A DNA stretch of 64,000 nucleotides from contig CAVRJA010000006.1 of NCBI GenBank assembly GCA_963721405.1, positions 434,001 through 498,000 on the forward strand. The letters are read 5' to 3'. Source of the stretch: JAFNAG01 sp963721405. GTDB lineage: Bacteria > Acidobacteriota > UBA6911. A program made the translations under genes and the position numbers. Position 1 is the stretch's first letter; every line of letters begins with the position of its first letter. Positions 34,551 to 44,507 of this stretch are shown here, one piece after another. The notes beneath the pieces were generated by a model. That model worked only from the letters and a program-made list of their open reading frames with translations. It did not search any database and was not told the origin of the DNA.

Positions 34551-37184
34551 TCACTCGCACCTGAGGGCCACGACTGGATCGACTTTGGCCGCTCGGCGCG
34601 CGGGAAGGTAGGCTGCAACCAAGGCCACCACGACGAGCAGCGCCGACACGGCCGCCATCGTCAATGGGTCGGTCGCACTTATCCCATAGAGCTGATTTTC
34701 GACCAGCCGTGCCAGCCAGAAGGACGCAAGCAGGCCCACCACTATGCCGCCGAGCGTGGCATGAAGGCTTCGTCTCAACATCAGCGTTCTCACGGCACCG
34801 GCCTGGGCGCCGAGCGCCATCCGTATCCCAATCTCGTGCGTTCGATGGGTCACGGTTTGAGCCACCATGCCGTACACACCAATCGAAGTCAGAAGCAGCC
34901 CCAGCAGTCCGAAGGCGGACGTGAGCAGGCTCTGGATACGTTCGATATACAGCGACCGGCCGAGATGCTCTGAAAGCGTGCGGATGTCGAATGCAGGCAG
35001 AGTCGGGTCGAGAGCGTGAAGCTGCTCGCGAACCAGGGACGCCAGATCCTTGGGAGGTCGTGCGGTGCGCACCAGCACGTTCATCCGGGGCCGGTAGGAT
35101 TGGGCCAGGGGGGTATACATCGTTGCCCGGGCCGCCTCGCGCAGTTGCCGGTACTTCGTGTCCCGGGCGACGGCGACGACTTCGAACGCCGATTTTCCGA
35201 TCAAAAGTCGGCGACCCACTGGATCCGAATCCGGCCAGAATATTCGCGCCATCGTCTCGTTGACGATGATCGTTTTCGGCCCGTTTTCACGGTCGAGCGG
35301 ACCGAAATCCCGGCCCCGCTGCAAGGGCAGCCCGATGGTTTCAAAGAAGCGCGGCGCGACACTGATGATGTCGATCGCTGTCGGTTCGTTTACCGGCGGG
35401 TTGGTAAAGTTGGGCGGCAGATCCATCCTTCTCCCTCCCATCGTAACCGGCACGGCGCTTGCCAGGCTCGCAGACTTCACCTCCGGCAGCGCTGAGATCC
35501 TCTCCAGGGCATCGGCATAGAAGCTCTTGCCCCTCTCTGGAGTGTAGCGCTGCTCTTCCACGTCGAGAGATAAAACCAGCAGTTGGCGCCCCGAAAATCC
35601 AACGTCGATCGATTGGAGTTTCGACAGGCTCCGCAGAAACAGGCCCATGCCCATGAGCAGGATCAGCGACATTGCGATCTGGCCCGAGACCAGGACCTTG
35701 CGGAGGCAAAACCAGCGGCGGAGCGGACCCGACGTTTCGGCCCCTTCTTTGAGAACCGGGACAGGGTCGATATGGCATGCGCGCCATGCGGTGACCAATC
35801 CCAAAAAGAGAGCGGTCAAGAGCGAGACGGCGAGGGCAAACGCGAAGACGCGCACGTTTAACGAGAGGTCCAGAGTGAGTGATTCGTCCGCCGAGACCGG
35901 TAGGCCGGAGTATAGGCCGCTGGTCACCGTCGCGACCAGCAGCCCGGCAGAACCGCCCCCCAGGGAGAGCAGCAGACTTTCCGTCAAGAGCTGTCGGATC
36001 AGGCGCGTCCGCGTGGCGCCGAGAGCCAGCCGGACGCCCATTTCTTTCCGGCGCACCTGGGCGCGTGCCAGCAGCAGGCTCGTCACGTTCGCACACGCGA
36101 TGGCCAGGATCAAAACGACGGCAAGGAACAGAATCCCGAGCGGCTTTCTCATATCGCGAACGAAGTCATCATTGCCGCCGGAAGCGGGCGTTAGGACCGC
36201 CGTCCAGTTGCCTGGGGCCCGGTCGGGAGCAAAGCCTGCGGGCCATTGTGCCGTCATGCGGGACTGGGCCTCCTGCATGTGGATGCCCGGTTTGAGACGC
36301 CCTGTCAGAGCAAGCCAGCTCGTCCTGCGATCAGCCATAACCCCCGGGCTGTCGCCGAGATCTGCATAGTGCGGGAGCGTGATCCACACATCTTCCGGCC
36401 GGCCGCGTACGTTGCCCGTAAAACTTCTGGGAGCGACTGCGCGTACGGCAAAGCTGAGCCCGTTCAGGGTTATGGACTTTTGCAGCACCGCCGGGTCACC
36501 ACCAAGCCATCGCTGCCACAGGCCGTAGCTGATCACGGCGCTCCGCGGCGCACCCGGGGACTCGTCGTTCGGACCAAACCCGGAGCCGATCGCGGGCTGA
36601 ACACCCAGCACGGAGAAATAATCCGCGCTCACGTATGCGCCTTGCACCCGATCTGTCCGACCGGAGGCCCCGATCCCGAAAGTGCTCCGCGAGTAGGCGG
36701 CGATGCCGGAGAATGCGTCGCTGCCCTGTCGCAAAGCGGTATAAAGAGGATACGAAAAATCCGCATGCAGGCCGCCCGTTCCCGTGCGGTCGGCGATTTC
36801 CACGATCTGTTCCGGATCCTTCACCGGCAAGGGGCGAAACATCACGGCATCCAGCATGCTGAAAATGGCCGAGTTGGCGCCGATACCGAGCGCGAGAGTC
36901 AATACCGCTACTGCGGTAAAACCCGGATTCCTGCGCAGCATCCGCAGGCCGTAGCGCAGGTCCTGGCCGAATCGCTCCAGAGTCATCCAGCCCCAAACCT
37001 CACGGCTGATTTCGGTGTAGAGAGCGGCATTGCCGAACTCGCGCATCGCGATCTGCCGTGCCCGCCGCTCGGATATGCCGCATTCCATGAGTTCGGCAGT
37101 CTTTTCCTCGATATGGGAGGCAACCTCTTCGGCAAGCTCCCGGTGCATGCGGCGGCGGCGCAGAAGGTTCCATAGCCATTTCAT
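34551..37184 (-). CDS. ADOP-type MacB-like permease
   Basis: 877 residues, intact. Order: an N-terminal cytoplasmic helix (LLRRRRMHRELAEEVASHIE), a first membrane helix (GFTAVAVLTLALGIGANSAI), a MacB_PCD periplasmic core, three FtsX-type membrane helices (about 360-480), a second periplasmic core, and a final helix set ending AAYLPARRAAKVDPVVALRCE. This duplicated FtsX/MacB layout without an ATPase is the acidobacterial duplicated orphan permease. The start overlaps the PadR stop by four bases (ATGA), so the two are translationally coupled. The substrate is unknown; no ATPase gene is adjacent. Confidence 0.92.
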   Translation of the reverse strand: MKWLWNLLRRRRMHRELAEEVASHIEEKTAELMECGISERRARQIAMREFGNAALYTEISREVWGWMTLERFGQDLRYGLRMLRRNPGFTAVAVLTLALGIGANSAIFSMLDAVMFRPLPVKDPEQIVEIADRTGTGGLHADFSYPLYTALRQGSDAFSGIAAYSRSTFGIGASGRTDRVQGAYVSADYFSVLGVQPAIGSGFGPNDESPGAPRSAVISYGLWQRWLGGDPAVLQKSITLNGLSFAVRAVAPRSFTGNVRGRPEDVWITLPHYADLGDSPGVMADRRTSWLALTGRLKPGIHMQEAQSRMTAQWPAGFAPDRAPGNWTAVLTPASGGNDDFVRDMRKPLGILFLAVVLILAIACANVTSLLLARAQVRRKEMGVRLALGATRTRLIRQLLTESLLLSLGGGSAGLLVATVTSGLYSGLPVSADESLTLDLSLNVRVFAFALAVSLLTALFLGLVTAWRACHIDPVPVLKEGAETSGPLRRWFCLRKVLVSGQIAMSLILLMGMGLFLRSLSKLQSIDVGFSGRQLLVLSLDVEEQRYTPERGKSFYADALERISALPEVKSASLASAVPVTMGGRRMDLPPNFTNPPVNEPTAIDIISVAPRFFETIGLPLQRGRDFGPLDRENGPKTIIVNETMARIFWPDSDPVGRRLLIGKSAFEVVAVARDTKYRQLREAARATMYTPLAQSYRPRMNVLVRTARPPKDLASLVREQLHALDPTLPAFDIRTLSEHLGRSLYIERIQSLLTSAFGLLGLLLTSIGVYGMVAQTVTHRTHEIGIRMALGAQAGAVRTLMLRRSLHATLGGIVVGLLASFWLARLVENQLYGISATDPLTMAAVSALLVVVALVAAYLPARRAAKVDPVVALRCE

Positions 37185-37522
37185 GATTCTGTCGGCCTCA
37201 TGACTCTTGTGATCCCGTTCAGCATGCGCTCGAAACTGGACACCTTGCGCTCAAGCTGCCCGCGGCCCTCGGGCGTGATCCGGTATTGCCGGATCCGCCG
37301 GTTGCGCTCGGAAAGGCCCCAGGCAGCGGTAACCCATCCTGCCTTCAGCATGCGCTGCAATGCCGGGTACAAAGATCCTTCCTCGATTTGCAGAAGATCG
37401 CCCGAGGCACTCTTGATCACCTGCGCCAGAGCGTAACCGTGCAAGGGTCCGCGCCGGAGGGTTTGGAGGATCATCATCTCTAAAGCGCCGGGAAACAGGT
37501 CGCGATTGTCTTGGTTTCTCAA
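37181..37522 (-). CDS. PadR-family transcriptional regulator
   Basis: 113 residues. LFPGALEMMILQTLRRGPLH, GYALAQVIKSASGDLLQIEE, GSLYPALQRMLKAGWVTAAW and NRRIRQYRITPEGRGQLERK give the complete PadR winged helix. It overlaps the ADOP gene by four bases. It is likely to repress this two-gene operon, as proposed for other PadR/ADOP pairs. Confidence 0.92.
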   Translation of the reverse strand: MRNQDNRDLFPGALEMMILQTLRRGPLHGYALAQVIKSASGDLLQIEEGSLYPALQRMLKAGWVTAAWGLSERNRRIRQYRITPEGRGQLERKVSSFERMLNGITRVMRPTES

Positions 37523-38056
37523 AGGCTCCCAATACTTGTTTAGTCTATGCCTAGAGTAAACAAATCATGGATCCTGAGGCAAGTGATTTTTTTGGATCAA
37601 CCAGTTTCTGTCGCCGACGCGTACCTGCCGGAACGTTCTGCTCCGAAGGAACAGACAGGGACTGGCCCCGGTCGTCTGAGGGTGTCCAACGGTTGATGCA
37701 GGGTTGACCAGGCCCGCAGGGCCGGCAGTGAATAGGGTCCCACTACCCCCAAAACATGGGGTAGTCGCTTGTTTCAGTAACAGCTTGCGAAACCAAGAGT
37801 TCCGCGAGCTGTTTCTGGAGAGGCAGCAAACGAGCTTCAAGCCAGATGGAGCAATCCGTTTTCGAGTGCAAACCGAACCAGTTCCGCTCTGTTGTTCAAG
37901 TCGAGCTTGCCCATGATGCTTGAGAAGCGCTTAAACGCAAAAAAGGGTGCCAAAAATTGAGATTAAGCCCTATTTTTGAGCTTGTTTTCACGCTATCAAT
38001 CTGGGCATATTCGGGTTGCGTCGGTCCGACCCCCGATCGATTCAAAAGGAGCTGCC
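37523..38056 (+). other. 534-base spacer with regulator stub and hairpin
   Basis: Apart from the LuxR-type stub listed separately, the stretch holds a perfect hairpin ACTACCCC/GGGGTAGT at 37742-37765 and no open frame with coding character. The ATG-containing frame from 37976 is an upstream extension of the P-loop gene. Confidence 0.35.
37837..37938 (-). pseudogene. C-terminal stub of a NarL/LuxR-type response regulator
   Basis: The minus-strand frame reads KRFSSIMGKLDLNNRAELVR then FALENGLLHLA and stop. This is the recognition helix and last helix of the GerE/LuxR HTH (compare IM-KL-L--RAELVRYAL--GL). The receiver domain and the rest of the HTH are absent. Confidence 0.6.
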
Positions 38057-38767
38057 ATGAGCCAGCATTTCCCGATCTTGATTATTACGGGCAGACCTGC
38101 TGCGGGAAAATCCGAAGTGATCGATTTCCTGAAGAAGTGCGACCCGATCGTCCGACTCGAAAAATATCACATCGCCAATTTCGAGGAGCTCGACGACTTC
38201 CTGTATGTCTGGGAAACCTTTGAGCTCGATGACCTGATGTCCGAAATGGGCCGCGGTCGTGTCTGGAGCGACGAAAAGTACTGGTTCAAGGATCCGTACA
38301 TCTGGGACCTTTACATGAAGCGTCTGGCCCTGGATTACAGGAAGAAGATCGTCAAAGATCCTCTCTACCATGACCGGCTGACTACACTCGTGGAGTTCGC
38401 GCGCGGCGGAGACAATGCCCTTCGCAACGCCCTGTCTTTCCTGCCGGATGAGATGCTCGAAAAGGCGTCGTTGATGTACATCCGCGTCAGCTACGAGGAA
38501 TCCGTGCGCAAGAACCGCCAGAGAGCGCGAAAAGGGGAGGAGGATTCCATACTCTACCACTCGCTTCCCGACGAAAAGATGGAGTTCTATTACCGGACGA
38601 ATGACTGGGAACAGGTCGAGGCGAAAGATCCGCACTTCATCGATGTCCGCAATCACCGGGTCCCGTATGCCGTCTTCGAGAACATGCCGGAAAAGACACA
38701 CGATCCGGGGTTGATCGGCGAGGAACTGGAGCGCGCGACGGCGAAGCTGTGGAGCATCCGCCGGTAG
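38057..38767 (+). CDS. P-loop NTPase, nucleoside/shikimate-kinase-like
   Basis: About 236 residues from ATG 38057, preceded by AAAGGAG. A Walker A motif GRPAAGKS lies at residues 11-18 after a beta strand (FPILIITG), as in adenylate-kinase-like P-loop kinases. DPIVRLEKYHIANFEELDDF and DYRKKIVKDPLYHDRLTTLV are helical. Arg/Lys-rich VRKNRQRARKGEEDSILYHS could be the lid region. The substrate cannot be told from sequence. The gene is convergent with the MFS gene 15 bases downstream and seems to be a single-gene unit. Confidence 0.7.
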   Translation: MSQHFPILIITGRPAAGKSEVIDFLKKCDPIVRLEKYHIANFEELDDFLYVWETFELDDLMSEMGRGRVWSDEKYWFKDPYIWDLYMKRLALDYRKKIVKDPLYHDRLTTLVEFARGGDNALRNALSFLPDEMLEKASLMYIRVSYEESVRKNRQRARKGEEDSILYHSLPDEKMEFYYRTNDWEQVEAKDPHFIDVRNHRVPYAVFENMPEKTHDPGLIGEELERATAKLWSIRR

Positions 38768-38782
38768 ACTTTCTTACACGAA

Positions 38783-40099
38783 TCATCCAGGCTGATGGGC
38801 CGACTTGCCCTTGGGGACCACGTTCCAGAGGCGCAGCATCAGGATGGCGCCGATGAGCGAGAATCCGATCATGCTCGGTCCCCAAGTGCCCCAGCCGAAA
38901 TGTTCCAGCAGCCAGCCCATGCCGATACCGACGGCGGATCCGCCGATATACTGCATCCCATCGAACATGCCGGTGGCGCTGGCTGCCGCCTTCTTGCCGC
39001 CGAAATCCATCGAGGCCGTGCCGGAAAGCATCGAGTGGACCATGCTGATGGCAAACGAGTTGACGATGAACGCGCCAATGATCATCGTGGTGCTCGGCGC
39101 CCACCAGATGACCGCGAGCGAGACAACCTGGGCGGAATATCCGAGGAAGGCCACTGGTGGCCGGCGGGACTTGAAGGCCCAATCGGAAAGGGTTCCGGCA
39201 GCAAATGCGCCGAGGATTCCCGCGATCACCACTCCCATCGACCCGGATTGAAAAACAGAGGAGTTGAGAGAGAGGTGCTGTGCCTCCTGCATGTAACGCG
39301 GGAACCACTGCTCGAACCCGTGGCGCACGAATCCGGTGCAGAATTCCGCGGCCGCAATGGTGAGCGTGATCGGGTTGGTGAAGACCTTTCTGACCAGGTA
39401 CCTCATGTTGACTTTTTCGGTGTCGCCGCTGGAAGCGTCCGCAGTGTCGAAATCCTCAAGCCCGGCGTCTTTCGGGAAGTCACGCACAAATAGGAAGGTC
39501 AGGATCGCCATGACGGTCATGATTCCGGCCGGGATGAAAAACACCCACTGCCACGGCAGCAACGTCACGGCAATGGGCCCGATGACGTAAATGAGCGCCC
39601 GCCCGCTCTGGATCATCGACCCGAAAATTGCGGAGAAGACACCTCGTTCACGCACGTGGAACCATGCGGAGTTCACCTTGATCAGGGACAGCGCGCTGTA
39701 CGATTGGAAGTAGCCGTTCATGGCCCACACGGTGGAGAAATAGGCGAGCAACAGTGTGCCGGTTCCCAGGAACCCCAGGTACGCGCCGATGCCGAACGCG
39801 ACATTGAACACTATCGATCCCGTCACGCCGATGAGCATTGCCCGGCGGCCGCCGATGCGGTCGGCGATCGGCCCGTTGAAGAGGGCCGAAAATCCGTAAA
39901 TCGCCAGCATCACCGAAATGATCGTGCCGATCTGGGTTTTGTCCCACCCGAATGTGTCCGACAGCGATTTGTTTGCGAAGGAGAGGTTGTAGCGCGCCAT
40001 GTACATGGTCGCATAGGTGGTGCCGAGCACCAGCCAGTTCAGCGCCCGCCGTTTCCGGAATGCAGCGCTGTGGACGGGGCGATCCGACATAGTGGCCAT
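38783..40099 (-). CDS. MFS transporter, organophosphate/GlpT-like
   Basis: 438 residues with about 12 hydrophobic segments. TTYATMYMARYNLSFANKSL at the first helix matches the Y-x-x-R-Y/N signature of organophosphate:phosphate antiporters (GlpT, UhpT), and ADRIGGRRAMLIGVTGSIVF is the MFS loop 2-3 motif. A cytoplasmic loop with acidic residues (LEDFDTADASSGDTEKVNMR) separates the halves. It probably imports a phosphorylated sugar or glycerol derivative in exchange for phosphate; the exact substrate is inferred from family only. Confidence 0.82.
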   Translation of the reverse strand: MATMSDRPVHSAAFRKRRALNWLVLGTTYATMYMARYNLSFANKSLSDTFGWDKTQIGTIISVMLAIYGFSALFNGPIADRIGGRRAMLIGVTGSIVFNVAFGIGAYLGFLGTGTLLLAYFSTVWAMNGYFQSYSALSLIKVNSAWFHVRERGVFSAIFGSMIQSGRALIYVIGPIAVTLLPWQWVFFIPAGIMTVMAILTFLFVRDFPKDAGLEDFDTADASSGDTEKVNMRYLVRKVFTNPITLTIAAAEFCTGFVRHGFEQWFPRYMQEAQHLSLNSSVFQSGSMGVVIAGILGAFAAGTLSDWAFKSRRPPVAFLGYSAQVVSLAVIWWAPSTTMIIGAFIVNSFAISMVHSMLSGTASMDFGGKKAAASATGMFDGMQYIGGSAVGIGMGWLLEHFGWGTWGPSMIGFSLIGAILMLRLWNVVPKGKSAHQPG

Positions 40100-40270
40100 T
40101 GGTCACCGTTGCTTTCGGCAGTGTGTCTGTTGACTGCGAGCCTTTCCGGCGAAGCGCGATGATACTTGATTCCTGTAGGCAGGTCGAGGCGAGTTTTTAT
40201 ACCGTTATTGAGTCGACAACAAGAATTTTGTTCGCGTTTGTCTCTGTCGCAAATCTCCAGCTGCCACTCT

Positions 40271-40318
40271 AATTCGAGATTCGAGATTCGAGATTAATTT
40301 CGAATCTCGAATCTCCAA
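40271..40318 (+). repeat. Palindrome of ATTCGAG units
   Basis: Repeats of GAGATTC on the left and GAATCTC on the right form a long hairpin (ATTCGAGATTCGAGATT against AATCTCGAATCTC) between two minus-strand genes. It could be a terminator of the TonB-receptor remnant or an intergenic repeat of the same general kind as 32594-32639. Confidence 0.45.
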
Positions 40319-40373
40319 TTTGGAATAGCAATCGGGCACGCGGGGATTTCAAGGGGCGCAGCCCCTTGACTAG

Positions 40374-40935
40374 TTAGTACCGGAAGCGATATTGAATGGT
40401 CGCCGACACCCGGCGCGGATAGTTGAAATGGGTCCCGCCGAAGGTGTTGCTGTTGTCGAGGAGGTACCTGCTGTTTGCCAGATTCCGGGCCGTAAACCGG
40501 AGAGAGATTCGCTCTCCAAACGACTTACCGATCGCCATGTCGAAGATCGAGTGATCCGGCAGATGTCCGGGCCCATCGCCGTCGAGGAATCCCGATCCGA
40601 CGGCGGCATTTCCCGTGACCCAGGGTTTCCGGGGCAAATTTGCGTCAAAGCCTCCGGTGAAGGTGTCGCGCTGGTCGTGGTCAAGGACAAAGCAATCCGG
40701 CTCCCCGGAGTCGAAATCGGTCAATCCGCCGGTGACTCCGCCTCTTCCCTGGTCAGACTGGCGGGAATATGCCGCGTGAACCGCGATCCGGCCCAGCAGG
40801 CGGGGAGAGCGGAACGAGGCTTCCCAGCCGCGCAGGCGCGCCGATTCGATGGTCAATGGAATGAACAGGTTGGAATTTCCCAGGGGGGCATGATCGGAGA
40901 AGTACGCCCTGCCGCTCCTGTTTTGCCCGTGGCTG
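40374..40935 (-). pseudogene. C-terminal fragment of a TonB-dependent receptor
   Basis: The frame contains LTIESARLRGWEASFRSPRL, a beta-strand typical of outer-membrane receptors, then VHAAYSRQSDQGRGG, SIFDMAIGKSFGERISLRFT, ARNLANSRYLLDNSNTFGGT and the terminal YPRRVSATIQYRFRY with its C-terminal aromatic residue. It is about the last 180 residues of a TonB-dependent receptor barrel. The plug and most of the barrel are missing: similarity stops next to the ABM gene, although the frame stays open by chance to 41072. Confidence 0.75.
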
Positions 40936-40941
40936 CCTGTC

Positions 40942-41229
40942 TCAATCGACAGTAGTGAACAGCTCCTGCGTCCTGCCGATGAACAGCTTCGCCAGCCCGT
41001 TGGTGACGTACTCGGCGAAATAGGGTGCCACGCGGTGCGCATCCAGAGCGTCCTGGTTCTCATACTGTTCATAGAAGCAGAACCGCCTGGAGTCTTCCGC
41101 GGATTGATGGCCGACGTACATCCTGCAGCCGGCTTCGCGGCGCGAGTTCTCCTGCATCTTGCGGATCAATTCCTTGGTCTTTTCCTCATCGCTCGGCTTT
41201 ACGTTAAAATGCACAATCAAAGCAATCAT
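40942..41229 (-). CDS. ABM-type monooxygenase family protein
   Basis: 95 residues from ATG at 41229 (minus strand), preceded by AGGAGGG. MIALIVHFNVKPSDEEKTKE, ENSRREAGCRMYVGHQSAED, SRRFCFYEQYENQDALDAHR and PYFAEYV form the ferredoxin-like ABM fold with the usual EQY and His positions. Members act on quinones or are of unknown function (YgiN-like). It is probably a stand-alone small enzyme; the truncated receptor follows immediately. Confidence 0.85.
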   Translation of the reverse strand: MIALIVHFNVKPSDEEKTKELIRKMQENSRREAGCRMYVGHQSAEDSRRFCFYEQYENQDALDAHRVAPYFAEYVTNGLAKLFIGRTQELFTTVD

Positions 41230-41474
41230 AACCCTCCTTTTGGATCCCCGTCGTTGATGCTGAGCCTGGGATCCTGCTGCCGTGTCCCGTAGAAATCCTG
41301 CCTGCCGTGCTCTCGATGATGAAATATATGACAAAACCCGGGTGGCCGGATACCGATTTCCCAGTCTCCACCACAGCGGCGGCAACCCAATTTTGCTTGC
41401 TTCCGGGACCCGCTCGGGATAGAAACACCTATCCTTGATAACGGGCAGCTACCCTTCCGAATGGAGAGAGTCTC

Positions 41475-44400
41475 ATGAGAAGAGCACTGATTGCGTTGCC
41501 TCTGGCGGTCTTTTTGGCGGCGGCGATTCTTGGCGCGGGGCAGGGCGCCGGCGCGGGTTCCGACCGCATGACGGCGGATTTTTTCAAAGCCCTCGAGCTG
41601 AGGAGCCTCGGTCCAGCGCTGATGACGGGACGCGTGGCGGACATCGCCGTCGATCCGAAAAATCTGAACGTTTATTACGTCGCCACAGGCGCCGGCGGGC
41701 TCTGGAAGAGCGAAAACCGCGGGATCACCTTCACATCTGTATTCGACGAGGGCGGCTCATTCTCCCTGGCCTGCGTGGTCGTCGATCCGAAAAACTCCAA
41801 CGTCGTGTGGCTTGGAACCGGCGAAAACTCGAATCCCCGCGCGTCCATGTTCGGCGACGGCGTCTACAAGTCCACGGACGCCGGCAAGACCTGGACCCGC
41901 GTCGGACTCGAAAAGTCCGAGCACATCGGCAACATAAAGATCGATCCCCGCAATTCGGATGTCGTCTATGTGGCCGCCCAGGGGCCGCTCTGGTCTGCCG
42001 GCGGCGACCGGGGGGTCTATAAGACAACGGACGGGGGCAAGACCTGGAAAGCCGTACTGACCGTCAGCCCCGATACGGGCGCCAATGAGCTCGCCATCGA
42101 CCCCAACAATCCCGACGTGCTCTATGCGTCCACCTGGCAGCGCCGGCGCGCAGTCGGCCAGTTCATCGGTGGGGGGCCCGAGAGCGCAATCTACAAGTCC
42201 ACGAATGCCGGCGGCACCTGGACGAAGCTCGCAGGAGGTTTGCCGAAGGGAGACATGGGGCGCATTACGATCGGCGTGGATCCCAGGGCCAAACCGACCC
42301 GGGTTTACGCCCTGTGCAACGCCAGGAGGGATGAATCCGGATTTTACCGGTCCGATGACGCCGGCGCGACGTGGGCGCGGGTGGGACATATGGCTGCGGG
42401 CGGCCGCAGAGGCGGTTTCGGCGGCGGCGCGGGCGGGGGGGACGACTGGTACCGCGGAGGGGACGCGGGGTACTACCACGAGATCTTCGTAGATCCGATC
42501 CGGCCGGACACGATCTGGTCTGCCAACACCAACCTTGAGCGGAGCGAGGATGGGGGCAAGACCTGGAAGGCGGTGCCTATTGACTATGCGGATATGAACT
42601 ACGGCAGCGTGCACGTCGATTTTCACGCGGTCTGGTCCGATCCGACCGACCGCAGTCACTACATGGTCGGAAATGACGGCGGCGCCTACGAGACGTACGA
42701 TGACGGGGCGCACTTCCGGCATTTCGACAATCTGCCCGTGACTCAGTTCTACCGTGTGGCGGTCGACAACGCGAAGCCGTTCTACAAGGTGTGCGGTGGC
42801 GCGCAGGACAATAACTCCATGTGCGGCCCTTCGCGCACGGTCAACCGCGTCGGCATCCGCACCAGCGACTGGATCATCGTCGGCGGCGGCGACGGTTTCC
42901 AATCGAGAGTGGACCCGGAAGATCCTAACATCGTTTACGCAACGTCGCAGGAGGGAGGCATCACGCGGTTGGATCTGCGCACCGGCGTCTCGAGATCGAT
43001 TCGGCCGCGGGTCCCGCAGGGTCCGGGCGAACCCGAACCCGGGACAGTGTCCGAGGCGCAGCAGGCTCCGCCGCCGGGCCGCGGCCAGACTGGCCAGGTC
43101 GGCTCTGCCGGCGCCGGCGCCCAGGGAGGGCGCGGCGGACGCGGCGGCGATCGAACGAACTGGGATTGCCCTTACATCATCAGCCCCCATTTGCCGACCC
43201 GGCTGTATTGGGGCAGCCATCGCCTCTACCGCACCGACGACCGCGGCGACCACTGGGTCGCGTTGAGCGGCGACCTGACGCGCAACCTCGATCCCACCAC
43301 GATCCCGATCATGGGCAAGGTCTGGCCGACCGATTCGGTGTCGTACAACCAGGCGACGACCCGCCTGAGCACGATCGTCACCATCGACGAGTCCCCGGTT
43401 CTGGAGGGACTGCTGTACGTCGGAACGGACGATGGCCTGCTGCAGGTTTCCGAGGATGCAGGGAAGACCTGGCGCAAGACCGACACATTCCCCGGCGCGC
43501 CGGACGGCACTTATGTAACCGATGTGTTTGCGTCTCCACGCGACGCCGATGTCGTCTTCGTCTCGCTCAACAACTGGCAGAGGGGCGATTTCAGGCCGTA
43601 CCTCCTCAAGAGCGCCGATCGCGGCCGGACGTTCACATCCATCGCGGGCAACCTTCCGGATCGTCATGATGTCTGGTCGGTGGTTCAGGATCACGTGAAC
43701 GGCAACCTGCTCTTCGCGGGGACCGAGTTCGGCCTCTTCTTCACGGTCGACGGCGGCGACCAGTGGATCCAGCTCAAGGGAGGCCTGCCGGTATGCCAGG
43801 TCCGCGACCTCGCCGTTCAGAAGCGCGAGAACGACCTCGTTCTCGGCACGTTCGGCCGTGGCTTCTACGTTCTGGACGATTACAGTCCCTTGCGCGAAGT
43901 GAGCGCCCAGGCGCTCGGCCAGGAGGCGGAATTGTTCGCGCTGCGCACTGCCTACCAGTTTACCGAGTCGGGATATGAGCGGGCTGCGTGGGGGAACGAA
44001 GTGTCCCCGAATCCACCGGCAGGCGCCGTATTCACCTACTCGGTAGGACAGGCGCTCCCGGAGGAAGCCAAACTGGTGGTGACGATTGCCGACGATACCG
44101 GCAAACAGGTGCGCCGTATCGATCAACTTCCGGTTGTGAATCGACAGCCGGGCGACACCAGGCCGGCGGAAGACCTGCCGAAGAACGCAGGCGTTCACCG
44201 CGTGGTCTGGAATTTGCGCGGTGACCCCCCTGCCGCCCCGCCCCAGGATGCGGCTGCAGGGCAGGGTGCTCGCGGCGGCGCAGGTGCAGGTGCGGTTGGC
44301 GGTGCACAGGCTGGCCGCGGTGGCGGCGCAGCCGGCGGGCCGCAGGCCGGCGGTGGCTTCGGCGGATTTGGCGGGCGCGGCGGCGCTCCGGCGGTCGAAC

Positions 44401-44507
44401 CCGGACGCTACACGGCAACGCTCGGCAAGATGACCGGCGAAACGGTCACTCCGATCGGCAAGCCGCAGACTTTTATGGTTGTGCCGCTCCCGGCGAAGAA
44501 CTGGTAG
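41475..44507 (+). CDS. Secreted BNR/VPS10-sortilin-like beta-propeller protein
   Basis: 1010 residues with a signal peptide (RRALIALPLAVFLAAAILGA). Many Asp-box repeats (S-x-D-x-G-x-T-W) are visible: YKSTDAGKTWTRV, YKTTDGGKTWKAV, YKSTNAGGTWTKL, RSEDGGKTWKAV, YRTDDRGDHWVAL, QVSEDAGKTWRKT and KSADRGRTFTSI, giving two stacked propellers as in VPS10/sortilin-type domains. A C-terminal beta-sandwich (about 860-930) and a Gly/Ala/Gln-rich tail follow. These large proteins are common in Acidobacteria and are usually annotated as glycosyl hydrolase-like; there is no proof of enzymatic activity. GGAGAGAG precedes ATG 41475. Confidence 0.85.
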   Translation: MRRALIALPLAVFLAAAILGAGQGAGAGSDRMTADFFKALELRSLGPALMTGRVADIAVDPKNLNVYYVATGAGGLWKSENRGITFTSVFDEGGSFSLACVVVDPKNSNVVWLGTGENSNPRASMFGDGVYKSTDAGKTWTRVGLEKSEHIGNIKIDPRNSDVVYVAAQGPLWSAGGDRGVYKTTDGGKTWKAVLTVSPDTGANELAIDPNNPDVLYASTWQRRRAVGQFIGGGPESAIYKSTNAGGTWTKLAGGLPKGDMGRITIGVDPRAKPTRVYALCNARRDESGFYRSDDAGATWARVGHMAAGGRRGGFGGGAGGGDDWYRGGDAGYYHEIFVDPIRPDTIWSANTNLERSEDGGKTWKAVPIDYADMNYGSVHVDFHAVWSDPTDRSHYMVGNDGGAYETYDDGAHFRHFDNLPVTQFYRVAVDNAKPFYKVCGGAQDNNSMCGPSRTVNRVGIRTSDWIIVGGGDGFQSRVDPEDPNIVYATSQEGGITRLDLRTGVSRSIRPRVPQGPGEPEPGTVSEAQQAPPPGRGQTGQVGSAGAGAQGGRGGRGGDRTNWDCPYIISPHLPTRLYWGSHRLYRTDDRGDHWVALSGDLTRNLDPTTIPIMGKVWPTDSVSYNQATTRLSTIVTIDESPVLEGLLYVGTDDGLLQVSEDAGKTWRKTDTFPGAPDGTYVTDVFASPRDADVVFVSLNNWQRGDFRPYLLKSADRGRTFTSIAGNLPDRHDVWSVVQDHVNGNLLFAGTEFGLFFTVDGGDQWIQLKGGLPVCQVRDLAVQKRENDLVLGTFGRGFYVLDDYSPLREVSAQALGQEAELFALRTAYQFTESGYERAAWGNEVSPNPPAGAVFTYSVGQALPEEAKLVVTIADDTGKQVRRIDQLPVVNRQPGDTRPAEDLPKNAGVHRVVWNLRGDPPAAPPQDAAAGQGARGGAGAGAVGGAQAGRGGGAAGGPQAGGGFGGFGGRGGAPAVEPGRYTATLGKMTGETVTPIGKPQTFMVVPLPAKNW

